Positions 17,142 to 26,658 of a DNA stretch of 64,000 bases are shown piece after piece. Origin of the DNA: Brevundimonas sp. SH203 (GTDB lineage: Bacteria; Pseudomonadota; Alphaproteobacteria; Caulobacterales; Caulobacteraceae); contig NZ_BDMM01000005.1 of NCBI RefSeq assembly GCF_002157625.1, positions 186,001 through 250,000 on the forward strand. Direction: 5' to 3'. The translations under genes and the position numbers were made by a program. Every line of letters starts with the position of its first letter. Positions within the stretch are counted from its first letter, which is position 1. A model generated the notes under the pieces. The model made no database searches. It was not told the origin of the DNA and worked only from the letters and a program-made list of their open reading frames with translations.

Positions 17142-19334
17142 ATGGAAAACTTCAAGATCGACATCGACGCCGACGGCATCGCGCTCGTCACCTTCGACGT
17201 GCCGGGCCGTTCGATGAACACCCTGACCGGCAAGGTGATCGCCGAGGCGCCGCAACTGGTCGAGCGCATCAAGACCGACGACGCCATCAAGGGCGTGGTC
17301 ATCACCTCGGGCAAGGCGTCCGGCTTCTGCGCCGGCGCGGACCTGGGCGACATGGCGGGCGGCATGCTGGCCGGCGGCGGCGACCTGCAGCGGGCGTTCG
17401 ACGCGGGCTGGAAGCTGAACGGCGCCTTCCGCGCGCTGGAAACCTCGGGCAAGCCCATCGCGGCGGCGATCAACGGTCTGGCGCTGGGCGGCGGGCTGGA
17501 GTTCACCCTGGCGGCCCACTACCGCGTGGTCGAGAACGACAACAAGATCCAGCTGGGCCTGCCCGAGATCAAGGTCGGCCTGTTCCCCGGCGGCGGCGGC
17601 ACCCAGCGCCTGACCCGTCTGGTCGGCGTCCAGAACGCCATGATGGCCATGAGCGAGGGCAAGTCCTTCCGCCCGAACGACGCCAAGGGCGCGGGCATCG
17701 TCCATGAGGTGGTCGAAAAGGGCCAGTCGGTCGAAGCCGCCAAGGCCTGGATCAGGAACGGCGGCAAGGCTGTGCAGCCGTGGGACGAAAAGTCGTTCAA
17801 ACTGCCCGGCGGCGGCCCCTATCACCCGGCGGGCATCCAGAACTTCATGGTCGGCAACGCCATGCTGCGCAAACAGTCCTACGGCAACTATCCGGCCGTG
17901 GTGAACCTGATGAAGGCCGTTTACGAAGGAACCCAGGTTCCGATGGACGCGGCGCTGCGGATCGAGACCCGCTACTTCATCAAGACCCTGATGACGCCGC
18001 AGGCCCAGGCCATGATCCGCAGCCTGTTCCTGTCGAAACAGGAGCTGGACAAGGGCGCCGTCCGCCCTGCCGGCGTGCCCAAATCCGATCCGAAGAAGGT
18101 CACGGTCATCGGCGCCGGCATGATGGGCGCGGGCATCGCCTATGTGCAGGCCCTCGCCGGGATCGAGACCATCCTGATCGACCAGACCCAGGAAGCCGCC
18201 GACAAGGGCAAGGCCCATGTCGAGGAACTGCTGAAGAAGCGTCTGTCGCGTGGTCAGCTGACGCAAGAGAAGTATGACGCCCTGCTCGGCTCCGTCACCG
18301 CCACCACCGACTATGATCTGATCAAGGGTTCCGATCTGGTCGTCGAGGCCGTGTTCGAAAACCGCGAGATCAAGGCCGATGTGACCAAACGCGCCGAGGC
18401 GCAGCTGGCCGAGGGCGCCGTGTTCGGCTCCAACACCTCGACCCTGCCGATCACGGGTCTGGCCGAGGCCAGCGTCCGGCCCGAGGACTTCATCGGCATC
18501 CACTTCTTCTCGCCGGTCGACAAGATGATGCTGGTCGAGATCATCCTGGGCGAGAAGACGGGTCAGGCCGCCATCGCCAAGGCGCTGGACTATGTGCTGA
18601 AGATCAAGAAGACGCCGATCGTCGTCAACGACTCCAGAGGTTTCTACACCTCGCGCTGCTTCTCCACCTTCCTGATGGAAGGGATGGCGATGCTGGAGGA
18701 GGGTTACGGCCCGGCCCTGATCGACAATGTCGGGCGCATGACCGGCATGCCGCGCGGCCCGCTGGAGATGCACGACGACGTCGCTCTGGACCTCAGCTAC
18801 AAGATCGCCAAACAGACGGCGCTCGATCTGGGCGACAAATATGTCCCGACCGAAGGCGCCGACATCGTCGCCAGGATGGTCGAGGGTGGACGCTTCGGCC
18901 GCAAGAACGGCAAGGGCTTCTACGACTATGACACCAAGCCCAAGACGATCTGGACGGGTCTGTCCGAACTGGCCCCGACCACCAAGGGCATCGACCAGCC
19001 GGAGGAGCCGACCGCCTTCGCCCAGATCGACGAGTTGAAGACGCGCCTTCTGTATCGCCAGGCCGTCGAGGTCGCGCGCTGCTGGGAAGAGGGCGTCATC
19101 GACGATCCGCGCGAGGCGGACCTGGGCGCCATCCTGGGCTGGGGTTTCGCCCCCTGGACCGGCGGCCCGATCAGCATGATCGACGGCATCGGCCTGGCCA
19201 AGTTCGTGGAAACCGCCGACCGTCTGGCCGCGACCTATGGCGACCGCTTCAAGGTTCCGCAGTTGCTGCGCGACATGGCCGCCAGGAACGAGACCTTCTA
19301 CGGCAAGTTCGCCCCGCAGAAGGCCGCCGCCTGA
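17142..19334 (+). CDS. fadJ: bifunctional enoyl-CoA hydratase / 3-hydroxyacyl-CoA dehydrogenase (FadB/FadJ-like)
   Basis: A 730-residue two-part enzyme. The N-terminal crotonase fold (residues 1 to about 190) has the oxyanion loops SGFCAGADLGDM and NGLALGGGLEFTLA plus GLPEIKVGLFPGGGGTQRL. The central Rossmann domain starts VTVIGAGMMGAGIAYV near residue 325 and carries the dehydrogenase His in IGIHFFSPVDKMMLVEI. Two C-terminal 3HCDH domains end the protein. It does the second and third steps of beta-oxidation. ATGs at 17124 and 17142 are both possible; MENFKIDID at 17142 is my choice on family grounds, with no clear SD for either. Confidence 0.92.
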   Translation: MENFKIDIDADGIALVTFDVPGRSMNTLTGKVIAEAPQLVERIKTDDAIKGVVITSGKASGFCAGADLGDMAGGMLAGGGDLQRAFDAGWKLNGAFRALETSGKPIAAAINGLALGGGLEFTLAAHYRVVENDNKIQLGLPEIKVGLFPGGGGTQRLTRLVGVQNAMMAMSEGKSFRPNDAKGAGIVHEVVEKGQSVEAAKAWIRNGGKAVQPWDEKSFKLPGGGPYHPAGIQNFMVGNAMLRKQSYGNYPAVVNLMKAVYEGTQVPMDAALRIETRYFIKTLMTPQAQAMIRSLFLSKQELDKGAVRPAGVPKSDPKKVTVIGAGMMGAGIAYVQALAGIETILIDQTQEAADKGKAHVEELLKKRLSRGQLTQEKYDALLGSVTATTDYDLIKGSDLVVEAVFENREIKADVTKRAEAQLAEGAVFGSNTSTLPITGLAEASVRPEDFIGIHFFSPVDKMMLVEIILGEKTGQAAIAKALDYVLKIKKTPIVVNDSRGFYTSRCFSTFLMEGMAMLEEGYGPALIDNVGRMTGMPRGPLEMHDDVALDLSYKIAKQTALDLGDKYVPTEGADIVARMVEGGRFGRKNGKGFYDYDTKPKTIWTGLSELAPTTKGIDQPEEPTAFAQIDELKTRLLYRQAVEVARCWEEGVIDDPREADLGAILGWGFAPWTGGPISMIDGIGLAKFVETADRLAATYGDRFKVPQLLRDMAARNETFYGKFAPQKAAA

Positions 19335-19412
19335 TCGGCCGCGGACAGCGCCAAGACGATGGAACGGGCGGCCTTCGGGTCGCCCGTTTTCGTTTGAGCG
19401 CCCCTTCCGCCC

Positions 19413-19535
19413 GCTCATCCCGGCGAAAGCCGGGCCCCAGTTCTGTCACTCGGTAGTGCGTTCGATTGGCCAGCCCAATCCAAGGACGCGCTGAATCACC
19501 CAAAGCACTGGGTCCCGGCTTTCGCCGGGATGAGC
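19413..19535. repeat. palindromic intergenic repeat, GCTCATCCCGGCG family
   Basis: The left arm GCTCATCCCGGCGAAAGCCG (19413-19432) and the matching right arm ending 19535 are perfectly complementary. The outer arms continue inward to CCCAG/CTGGG. The layout equals the GTCATCCT family, but the arm sequence differs. It sits in the 415-base gap between the FadB-like gene and recA. Confidence 0.85.
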
Positions 19536-19553
19536 GGATAGATTGGACCCGAC

Positions 19554-19582
19554 CTCAAGCAGCGCGAACGCGCGATAGGCCG
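19554..19582 (+). repeat. short hairpin repeat, CTCAAG family, copy 2
   Basis: CTCAAGCAG, then GCGC-GAA-CGCGC, then GATAGGCC, followed by AAAGAAAAAG. It abuts the recA terminator. The rest of this 415-base gap holds only the repeat at 19413-19535 and the terminator; I see no gene in it. Confidence 0.75.
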
Positions 19583-19622
19583 CAAAGAAAAAGACCCGCC
19601 CGACGCAGAGGTCGAGCGGGTC
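19583..19622 (-). terminator. recA intrinsic terminator
   Basis: On the minus strand, GACCCGC (19622-19616) pairs with GCGGGTC (19599-19593) and is followed by TTTTTCTTT. It lies about 130 bases past the recA stop. Confidence 0.75.
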
Positions 19623-19750
19623 GCTCCGCCGCCCTTCGCGGGGGTCGGTGGCGGGTCGCTAGGGGCGACGGAGTAGCGGTAAAGGTCCGGGCGCCGGCCG
19701 AGCGACTGAAAGAAAGTCCGCCCCGGCCGCTCGCCCCCCTTGTCCTGGCC

Positions 19751-20833
19751 TCAGCCTTCCAGATCCTGTCCTTCATCCGGCTCGGGCGTGCCCAGCAGTT
19801 CGTCGGCGATCTTGTTGGTCGAGGCGCGGACGGCCTTTTCGATGGAGGCGGCGATGTCGGGGTTCTGTTTCAGGAACTCGCGCACATTCTCGCGGCCCTG
19901 GCCGATGCGGGTGGAGTCATAGCTGAACCAGCTGCCCGACTTCTCGATCACCCCGGCCTTGACGCCCAGGTCGATGATCTCGCCCAGTTTGGAGATGCCC
20001 TCGCCGTACATGATGTCGAAGATGACCTCGCGGAACGGCGGGGCGACCTTGTTCTTGACCACCTTGACCCGGGTGGTGTTGCCGACCACCTCGTCGCGGT
20101 TCTTGATCGCGCCGGTGCGGCGGATGTCCAGACGCACCGAGGCGTAGAATTTCAGCGCGTTTCCGCCCGTCGTCGTCTCGGGCGAGCCATACATCACCCC
20201 GATCTTGTGACGGATCTGGTTGATGAACAGGACGATGCATTTCGACTTGGAGATCGATGCCGTCAGTTTGCGCAGCGCCTGGCTCATCAGACGCGCCTGA
20301 AGGCCGGGCAGGCTGTCGCCCATCTCGCCCTCGATTTCGGCGCGCGGCGTCAGGGCCGCGACGGAATCGATCACCACGATGTCCACGGCGCCCGACCTGA
20401 CCAGCGTATCCACGATCTCCAGCGCCTGTTCGCCCGTATCGGGTTGCGACACCAGCAGATCGTCCAGATTCACCCCCAGCTTCTGGGCGTAAACCGGGTC
20501 CAGCGCGTGTTCGGCGTCGACGAAGGCGGCGACCCCGCCCTTCTTCTGCACCTCGGCGACCGTGTGCAGGGCCAGGGTCGTCTTGCCCGAGGATTCGGGG
20601 CCGAACACCTCGATCACCCGCCCGACCGGCAAGCCGCCGATGCCCAGCGCCATGTCCAGGCCCAGCGAACCGGTCGAGACGCTCTCGATCTCGTTCACCT
20701 GCCCGGCCTTGCCGAGCTTCATCACCGAACCCTTGCCGAAGGCGCGGTCGATCTGCGCGATCGCCGCCTCCAGGGCGCGTTGCTTGTCGCCGTCGTCCTT
20801 GCCCACCAACTTGAGTGCCGCCTGTGAAGCCAT
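19751..20833 (-). CDS. recA: recombinase RecA
   Basis: The DNA strand-exchange and SOS co-protease protein, 360 residues. Seen are the Walker [14 protein letters not shown], Walker [11 protein letters not shown], the L1/L2 DNA loops (around [18 protein letters not shown] and [16 protein letters not shown]) and an acidic tail ending in [11 protein letters not shown] chose the ATG at 20833 (MASQAALKL) on family grounds; two in-frame upstream ATGs lie in the leader. A LexA-type box sits about 105 bases upstream, so it is expected to be SOS-induced. Confidence 0.97.
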   Translation of the reverse strand: MASQAALKLVGKDDGDKQRALEAAIAQIDRAFGKGSVMKLGKAGQVNEIESVSTGSLGLDMALGIGGLPVGRVIEVFGPESSGKTTLALHTVAEVQKKGGVAAFVDAEHALDPVYAQKLGVNLDDLLVSQPDTGEQALEIVDTLVRSGAVDIVVIDSVAALTPRAEIEGEMGDSLPGLQARLMSQALRKLTASISKSKCIVLFINQIRHKIGVMYGSPETTTGGNALKFYASVRLDIRRTGAIKNRDEVVGNTTRVKVVKNKVAPPFREVIFDIMYGEGISKLGEIIDLGVKAGVIEKSGSWFSYDSTRIGQGRENVREFLKQNPDIAASIEKAVRASTNKIADELLGTPEPDEGQDLEG

Positions 20834-20935
20834 CGCCTTCGTCTCCCTTGCCATGATTCCCGTCATTAAGCTTGGGAGAGACCCGCCTGGACCCGCCCCC
20901 GTTTCGTGAGGCCGATATGTGCATGGTTTGTTCCT

Positions 20936-20972
20936 GTTCACAAGATGTTCTCTTGATCAAAACGAGAACATC
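20936..20972 (-). promoter_or_regulatory. LexA (SOS) box and flanking palindrome upstream of recA
   Basis: GTTCACAAGATGTTC at 20936-20950 is an exact GTTC-N7-GTTC alphaproteobacterial LexA box. Overlapping it, GATGTTCTC (20944-20952) and GAGAACATC (20964-20972) form a perfect 9-base inverted repeat around an 11-base AT-rich spacer. Direct sequence match; function follows from the known recA regulon. Confidence 0.85.
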
Positions 20973-21011
20973 TTTTCTCTTACGTCCGATTTTGACGCAA
21001 GGCGGTCGAGA

Positions 21012-22859
21012 TCACGCGATCAGTCGTGCGCCCAGACCCACGGCCAGACCCCCCGCCGCCAGCCCGCCCGCGATCCGGGGCGCCGCCTTCCTCCCGCCGC
21101 CGGAACCCGGCGCCAGCGGGCGGGCCAGAAGCGCGACGAGCAGGGCGATCACCCCCAGCACCCCCGGCAGGTCCATGCCCACGCCGAGAAACACCCCATG
21201 CCCCTGCATCAGCAGCCAGCCGCCAACCCCGGCCGTCGCCAGAGCCGCCGGGATCAGCGCCGCGCCCTTGGCCAGACGCGGGGAGATCAGCCCCGCAGCG
21301 GCGGCCGCGACGGCGGCGACCAGAACCGGCCAGATCAGAAGGAAGGCCGCCTCGGGCGCCAGGGCCTGAACCACGACACCCATCGCCAGCACCAACGCGA
21401 TCAGCCCCAGCCATCCCTCCCAGGGCGTTTCCGTCTCCGCGTGCGGCCACAGGCTGAGGCCGACCGCTACGACCGCCGCGCCCAGCACGACCGGATCGAC
21501 GCCGCCCAGAACCGTCGTAAGCGCCGCCGCCGCGACCAGGGCCAGGGCGACGCCCCGCCCGCCGGCCCGCCCCATAATGGTCAGCAACGCCAGCCCGGAC
21601 AGGGCCAGCACGACGCCGATCTCCAGCACCGGCAGGCGGCGCAGCAGCGTGTAATAGGTCTCCGGCGACTGGACCCGACCACCCACCGGCCCGGCCAGAA
21701 CGCGCACGGCCTGCCCGGCGACCACCGCCCCCGCCATCAACCACAGCCCGTCCGCCGCGCCGCGAACGACCGCGCCGAGCCGCAGGCCCAGGACGCGCCG
21801 CACCCGCCAGACCGCGAAACCGGCGGCCAGGGCGGCGACGGCCAGCAGCCCCCATCCCGCCATCGGCGGATGCCGCACGACCATCAGGCCGAACAGGTCG
21901 GCATAGACGGCGTTCTTTGTCGCCTTTGGCAGGGCCGGCGCGCGCAGCCAGACGTCCGCGACCTCCAGCGCCTGCGATCCGATATGCTGCAGACTGCCCT
22001 GATCCAGGGCGTCGGGCGTCGCGGCGGGCGAGTGGTACTGGTCCGGCCGCCCGATGAAGGCCAGATTGATCCCCGCCAGCCCCCTGTTCGCCGCAACGGT
22101 GAAGTCCGTGCCGTTCGGCATCGACCGATAGACGAAGACCGCCAGGGCGTTGCTGGACGGGCCGCCGGTCGCACCGCGCGTCGCGCGGGCGTAGTCGGCG
22201 ATGGTCCCCGCATTGCCCGGCCCGGTCTCGAACATCATGGCCCGTCCGCCGCCGCCCCTCGCCTCCAGATTGACGACGGCGCCGACCCGGTCGCGCCACG
22301 GATGGGCGGCGAAGAAGACCCGCGCTCCGTCCAGGTTCAGCTCCTCCGCGTCGGTCAGCAGGACGATCAGGTCGCGGTCGGCGCCGCCGCGCGCCTTGAT
22401 CGCGCGGACGGCCTCCAGAATGGCCGCCACGCCCGTCGCATCGTCGGCCGCGCCGGGCGAGCCGGGCACGCTGTCGTAATGGGCCATCATCAGGACGGCG
22501 GGCCGACCGGAATCGCGCCCCTGCAGGACGCCGACGAGATTGGCGGCCGCCAGACCGTTCGCACTGCGTCCCTCGCGCGCCATCCGTTGCACCGCGCGGG
22601 GCGACAGCGGGCCGGTCTGGATGTGGGGGTTCAGGCCTAGGGCCGTCATCCGCTCCATCAGATAGGTCTGGACCCGCGCATGGTCTTCGGACCCGACCGG
22701 ATGGGGGACGCGGGCGATCTCGCGCACATCCGCCATCGCCCGCCCGGCGGAAAAGGCGTCGGCCGGGGTCGAGATGGGCAGGGGCGCGGGCGTCTGGCTG
22801 GCCACCACGGCCAGACCCAGGGCGACAGCCAGCGCCGTGAACAACAGGATCAGCCGCAT
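21012..22859 (-). CDS. M28-family membrane zinc aminopeptidase
   Basis: A 615-residue protein. One N-terminal signal anchor (residues 1-25) leads to a periplasmic M28 peptidase domain (about 40-300) with zinc-ligand segments MMAHYDSVPGSPGAADDATG and VLLTDAEELNLDGARVFF and a late His in YHSPAATPDAL. The C-terminal half (about 330-615) is a string of eight or nine membrane helices. This architecture matches Fxna/ERMP1-like peptidases. The substrate is unknown. It is the last gene of a run on this strand, with 76 bases between it and the beta-helix gene. Confidence 0.88.
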   Translation of the reverse strand: MRLILLFTALAVALGLAVVASQTPAPLPISTPADAFSAGRAMADVREIARVPHPVGSEDHARVQTYLMERMTALGLNPHIQTGPLSPRAVQRMAREGRSANGLAAANLVGVLQGRDSGRPAVLMMAHYDSVPGSPGAADDATGVAAILEAVRAIKARGGADRDLIVLLTDAEELNLDGARVFFAAHPWRDRVGAVVNLEARGGGGRAMMFETGPGNAGTIADYARATRGATGGPSSNALAVFVYRSMPNGTDFTVAANRGLAGINLAFIGRPDQYHSPAATPDALDQGSLQHIGSQALEVADVWLRAPALPKATKNAVYADLFGLMVVRHPPMAGWGLLAVAALAAGFAVWRVRRVLGLRLGAVVRGAADGLWLMAGAVVAGQAVRVLAGPVGGRVQSPETYYTLLRRLPVLEIGVVLALSGLALLTIMGRAGGRGVALALVAAAALTTVLGGVDPVVLGAAVVAVGLSLWPHAETETPWEGWLGLIALVLAMGVVVQALAPEAAFLLIWPVLVAAVAAAAAGLISPRLAKGAALIPAALATAGVGGWLLMQGHGVFLGVGMDLPGVLGVIALLVALLARPLAPGSGGGRKAAPRIAGGLAAGGLAVGLGARLIA

Positions 22860-22935
22860 CGTCTTCTCCCCGTCTCGATCCGTCTCGATCCGTCCAGTCA
22901 GCCCTGCGCGGCCGTCCGGCGCAAGGGGCGCCCCA

Positions 22936-23895
22936 TCAGCGGCGAACGGTGTTGCGCGCCGTCAGATTGCCCGTGGCCCCGTCGCCGTCGTCGATGCTGG
23001 AGCCGAAAGGCCAGCCCCGGTCGTCACCGCAATAGGGTCTGCGCCCCTCGCGCGACCCGATCACCACCGCGCGCGGCCTCAGCCAGCCGGCGCCGGAGAA
23101 AACATTGTCCGTGATCTGATTATAGGACGGCGTCTGGTGGCGGATCACCCCGTCCTCGCCGCAGTTGCGGTACAGGAAGACCCCGCCCCGCCCGCCGAGA
23201 GCCAGCCGGTTGCCGACGATGCGATTGGCGCCCGATCCGTCCACGGCGATCTGTTCGCGTCCGGTGCGGATGTCGAAATCGTTGTCCTGGATCAGGGCGC
23301 CGGCGCTCTCGGCGTCCAGATAGAGGGCCACCGAGGTCGACCGGCCGGAAAAGCGCGAGCGCGTCACCGTGGTCCGCGTCACCCCCGGCCCGACATAGAG
23401 GGGAATGGTCCCGACGCCCTGAAACCGGACCCGGTCCAGCACCACATTGATCGGCGCGGCCGACTGGGCCGCCCGCGTATGGCCGGCCGTGCGCGACGAG
23501 GCCCGCAGGTCGCGCATCGACCCGCCCGCCCCCATGCCCCAGATGCGGACATTGCCGACGACGCCGCAGTTGCGAACGGCCACGTCGCGGGGCCGGGACC
23601 AGCCATCGCCCTGGCGGCGCGACCAGATCGCCACGGTCGGCGCGCTCGTGGTCGCCTGGCCCGGCGCGCGGATCTCGCCCCCGCCGCAGTCCAGCGCCGC
23701 GCCGGACGCGGCCTGTCCCTCGATCAGCACCCGGCGGCGCACGTCGCGCCCGGACGTCTCGGCCCGGCAGGTCAGGCGATAGGGCTGGTCCGACGGCGTG
23801 GTCAATTCTCCCAGCTCCTGCGCCGTGCAGAGCCGAGCCGCAGGCAGGTGCGGCGTCGACTGGAGCGCGACCGCCAGGGCGAGCCAGCCCGCCAT
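22936..23895 (-). CDS. secreted right-handed beta-helix protein
   Basis: A 319-residue exported protein. The ATG at 23895 gives a signal sequence (MAGWLALAVALQSTPHLPA). The body has beta-helix rungs, seen as repeated short V-x-N/D turns such as DVAVRNCGVVGNV, TRTTVTRSRFSG, ALIQDNDFDIRTG, NRIVGNRLALGG and NQITDNVFSGAG. Scattered cysteines (for example LTCRAET, LDCGGG, RNCGED) may form disulfides. Pectate-lyase and polysaccharide-binding proteins share this fold, but no catalytic site is visible. The start lies one base after the phosphatase stop, so the genes are coupled. Confidence 0.72.
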   Translation of the reverse strand: MAGWLALAVALQSTPHLPAARLCTAQELGELTTPSDQPYRLTCRAETSGRDVRRRVLIEGQAASGAALDCGGGEIRAPGQATTSAPTVAIWSRRQGDGWSRPRDVAVRNCGVVGNVRIWGMGAGGSMRDLRASSRTAGHTRAAQSAAPINVVLDRVRFQGVGTIPLYVGPGVTRTTVTRSRFSGRSTSVALYLDAESAGALIQDNDFDIRTGREQIAVDGSGANRIVGNRLALGGRGGVFLYRNCGEDGVIRHQTPSYNQITDNVFSGAGWLRPRAVVIGSREGRRPYCGDDRGWPFGSSIDDGDGATGNLTARNTVRR

Positions 23896-23896
23896 C

Positions 23897-24700
23897 TCAG
23901 GGCAGGACGGTCGCCAGCGTCGCCCGTTCGGCCGCACATCCGGGATTGGTCAGGCCCGTGCGGCGGGCGGCGGCCAGTTCGGCCTCCGCCGCCGCCATAT
24001 CCGTCTGAAACGCCGGGTCGGCGACGGCCCGGACGGCGACCTGACGGCCGATGGTTTCGCCCGCCGCCACGTCGCTGGGATAGTGCATGGCGCAGACCAG
24101 GCGGCTGACCCCGATTTCATGGCCGATGCGGCGCACGGCCTCGGCGCGATCCGGCTCCAGCGCCGCGAACGCCTCGCCATAGGCCACGCCGACCGCCGCG
24201 CTGCCCGACGGATAGGAGCCGCTGCCTCGACCGGCCGCGTCCAGCGTCTGGCAGGCGCGGCGCCGGGGATCGTCCGCCACCGGACGGGGGCGCATCTGAC
24301 GCGCCTTGACCTGTTCCGCCACGCTGGCGGCGTCATGGAAGATGCGGCCCATCATCCGGTCCAGAACGGGCGTCTCGGCCGATCCCAGCCGAACCCCAAG
24401 GGCGCAATCGAAATGCTGCAGGGCCAGCGGCGGCCGCACCTCGGCATGGGACGTGGCCAGCAGCCAGCGGTCGCCGTCCTCCAGCGCGACATAGCGGGCC
24501 GAGGTCGCCTTGTCCGACAGATCCTGAGCGGACCCTGCGGCCGGCGGCGGGGGCGAGGCGGCGGCCATTTCGTCCAGAACGCCCGCCGACAGATAGCCGT
24601 CGCGGGGCATGGTCACGACGGGCTTCGGCGATCCGGCGCAGGCGGCCAGGACGAAGACGGCGCCCGCCGCCGACGCCAGCCGCGCCGCGCGGCCGATCAC
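23897..24700 (-). CDS. class A acid phosphatase (PAP2 superfamily), lipoprotein, with altered motif
   Basis: A 267-residue PhoN-like phosphatase. The signal MIGRAARLASAAGAVFVLAAC ends in a lipobox Cys. Motif 1 K-x6-RP is present (Lys132 to Pro140, KARQMRPRP), and motif 3 SR-x5-H-x3-D is present (Ser199, Arg200, His206, Asp210). Motif 2, normally PSGH, reads PSGS (164-167), so the usual general-acid His is replaced by Ser167. It would dephosphorylate organic phosphoesters in the periplasm if still active. It overlaps the upstream lipoprotein gene by ATGA and is followed after one base by the beta-helix gene. Confidence 0.85.
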   Translation of the reverse strand: MIGRAARLASAAGAVFVLAACAGSPKPVVTMPRDGYLSAGVLDEMAAASPPPPAAGSAQDLSDKATSARYVALEDGDRWLLATSHAEVRPPLALQHFDCALGVRLGSAETPVLDRMMGRIFHDAASVAEQVKARQMRPRPVADDPRRRACQTLDAAGRGSGSYPSGSAAVGVAYGEAFAALEPDRAEAVRRIGHEIGVSRLVCAMHYPSDVAAGETIGRQVAVRAVADPAFQTDMAAAEAELAAARRTGLTNPGCAAERATLATVLP

Positions 24701-25194
24701 GAGCCGGCGCTCCAGTTCATATGGACCGAGGTGGCGCCGTCCGGGCTGGGCGCGGCGACGATCTGCAGCGAGGGGCCGTCGGCCGCGGCGCCCGCCGCGC
24801 CATAGGCCCGCGCCTCGCCCTGGTTCATGCCGGTGACGGATTTCAGCCCGGCCGCCTCGGCCCGCTGGCGATAGAAGGCCACGACCTGATCCGGCGTGGC
24901 GTCGGTGGTGAAGGTGACGAGCCCCCCCGGCCCGGCCGCGCCGTTCGCGGTCAGGGGCGCGCCGTCGACCTGGGCGCCGGGATACAGGACGGCGAACGCG
25001 GGCGCCTCGTCGGCCGCAGCGGGCGGCGCAGGCGCCTCCGTCGTCGCGACGACGTCCGTGTGGGCCGCAGGGACCGGGGCCTCAGGCGCGGCGGTCTCGA
25101 CCTTTGCGGACGGCCGGGCCGGCGCATCCGCCCGATCGCAGCCGGCGAGGCTGAACAGAACAACGGCGGAAACCGCCGCCAAACGAAGCATCAT
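24697..25194 (-). CDS. lipoprotein, function unknown
   Basis: A 165-residue lipoprotein. The signal MMLRLAAVSAVVLFSLAGC is followed by a Pro/Ala-rich linker (about 22-65) and a small folded domain with VTFTTDATPDQVVAFYRQRAEAAGL, like domains in which a short helix follows 'TTD(A/S)P-x-V-x-x-YY'. It overlaps the acid phosphatase start by four bases (ATGA), so the three genes 25194 to 22936 form one operon. A second ATG three bases in is equally good. Confidence 0.7.
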   Translation of the reverse strand: MMLRLAAVSAVVLFSLAGCDRADAPARPSAKVETAAPEAPVPAAHTDVVATTEAPAPPAAADEAPAFAVLYPGAQVDGAPLTANGAAGPGGLVTFTTDATPDQVVAFYRQRAEAAGLKSVTGMNQGEARAYGAAGAAADGPSLQIVAAPSPDGATSVHMNWSAGS

Positions 25195-25272
25195 CGAAGA
25201 AGCGTCCCTGGACCGAAGGGTCTAAGCGCCACCGTGGCGCAGGCTTGCGGCGGCGGCAAGGCGCCCGTGCGC

Positions 25273-25563
25273 CTATTCCTTGCTTGCGCCCTCGGCCGGA
25301 TCGGCCTCGGCGCGGCCTTCGGCGGCCAGGGTCGCGTTGATCTTGCGCGAATCCGGGTCGTCGTCCGACCCGCCGGCCGATCCGCCCCTGAGCGAGCCCG
25401 CGCGCGTGTCCGAGCCGGAATCGCTGCCGTCCAGGGCGTCGATCAGGGTGTCGGCCTTGTGACCCAGATCCGGGCGCTCGCCCATGTCGGCGGCTTCGCG
25501 CGCGTCGTCGCATTCAACGTCGAGCTTGGGGGTTTCGGGCGGGGTGGCGTCGGCGTCCGTCAT
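25273..25563 (-). CDS. small acidic hypothetical protein
   Basis: A 96-residue, strongly acidic and probably disordered protein (MTDADATPPETPKLDVECDD ... SDSGSDTRAGSLRGG). One cysteine, no signal peptide, no membrane helix. The codon third positions are GC-rich like its neighbours, which supports coding. I do not recognise a family. It lies 78 bases upstream of the lipoprotein-phosphatase operon on the same strand. Confidence 0.5.
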   Translation of the reverse strand: MTDADATPPETPKLDVECDDAREAADMGERPDLGHKADTLIDALDGSDSGSDTRAGSLRGGSAGGSDDDPDSRKINATLAAEGRAEADPAEGASKE

Positions 25564-25665
25564 GGCGCGGCCCTTTCATGGGTGGAGACGCTTTAAAGCG
25601 TCCGACGCCCTCGCGGTTCCCGCCCCCGCCCTTGAACCCGGCGCGCCAGCCCCGATCTAGTCGGC

Positions 25666-26658
25666 ATGATCCCGTTCTCAGTCCTCGACCTGTCGCCCAT
25701 CGTCGAAGGCGGCGACGCCCGCCGCGCCCTGGACGAAACCCTGGCCTTGGCCCAGGCCGCCGACCGGCTGGGCTATGAACGGTTCTGGCTGGCCGAACAC
25801 CACAACATGCCCGGCATCGCCAGCGCAGCGACCGCCATCGTCATCGGCCATGTGGCGGCGGGGACCGCGCGCATCCGCGTCGGCTCGGGCGGCATCATGC
25901 TGCCCAACCACGCCCCGCTGGTCGTCGCCGAACAGTTCGGCACGCTGGAGACCCTGTTCCCCGGCCGGATCGACCTGGGCCTGGGCCGCGCGCCCGGCAC
26001 GGACGGCGCGACCGCCCGCGCCCTGCGCCGCTATTTCGAAGGCGCCGACCAGTTTCCGCGCGACGTGGTCGAACTGATCCAGTGGTTCGAACCGGCTTCA
26101 GAGACCCAGCCCGTCCGCGCCGTCCCCGGCGCCGGCCTGCGCGTGCCGATCTGGCTCTTGGGGTCCAGCCTGTTCAGCGCCCAACTGGCCGGTCAGCTCG
26201 GCCTGCCCTACGCCTTCGCCAGCCATTTCGCCCCCGAACTGCTGCTGGATGCCCTGGCGCTCTATCGCCGCGAATTCACGCCCTCAGACCGCCTGGCCAA
26301 GCCCCACGCCATGGCTGCGATCAACGTCTTCGCCGCCGACACCGACGCGGAGGGGGTGCGCCTGTCCACCTCCATGCAGCAGAGCTTCGCCCGCCTCTCG
26401 ACCGGCAAACCCGGCAAACTGCCCCCGCCGGTGGAAGACATCACGACCGTCCTGACGCCGCAACAGATCGAGGGCGCTCGCGGCCGCCTGCTCTATTCCG
26501 CCATCGGCGGGCCGGACACGGTCGAACGCAAACTGGCCGACTTCATCGCCCTGACCGGGGTGGACGAGCTGATGATCACCGGCATGGCCTTCGACAACGC
26601 CGCCCGCATCCGCAGCCTTGAGATCGTCGCCGAGGCGCGGGGGCGGTTGGCGGCCTAA
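25666..26658 (+). CDS. LLM-class flavin-dependent oxidoreductase (luciferase-like)
   Basis: A 330-residue flavin enzyme with the bacterial-luciferase alpha/beta barrel. Family segments are [59 protein letters not shown] and the C-terminal [13 protein letters not shown]. It matches the MsnO8/YhbW-like subgroup that has no partner subunit. The substrate is unknown. Its stop overlaps the stop of the convergent alpha/beta hydrolase (26655-26658). Confidence 0.88.
   Translation: MIPFSVLDLSPIVEGGDARRALDETLALAQAADRLGYERFWLAEHHNMPGIASAATAIVIGHVAAGTARIRVGSGGIMLPNHAPLVVAEQFGTLETLFPGRIDLGLGRAPGTDGATARALRRYFEGADQFPRDVVELIQWFEPASETQPVRAVPGAGLRVPIWLLGSSLFSAQLAGQLGLPYAFASHFAPELLLDALALYRREFTPSDRLAKPHAMAAINVFAADTDAEGVRLSTSMQQSFARLSTGKPGKLPPPVEDITTVLTPQQIEGARGRLLYSAIGGPDTVERKLADFIALTGVDELMITGMAFDNAARIRSLEIVAEARGRLAA

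Noticed and set aside
17031..19418. A 795-codon open frame antisense to the FadB-like gene
   Set aside because: The sense strand codes a complete, motif-bearing enzyme. The antisense product is Gly/Arg/His/Gln-rich with no domain, as expected from GC3-biased shadow frames.
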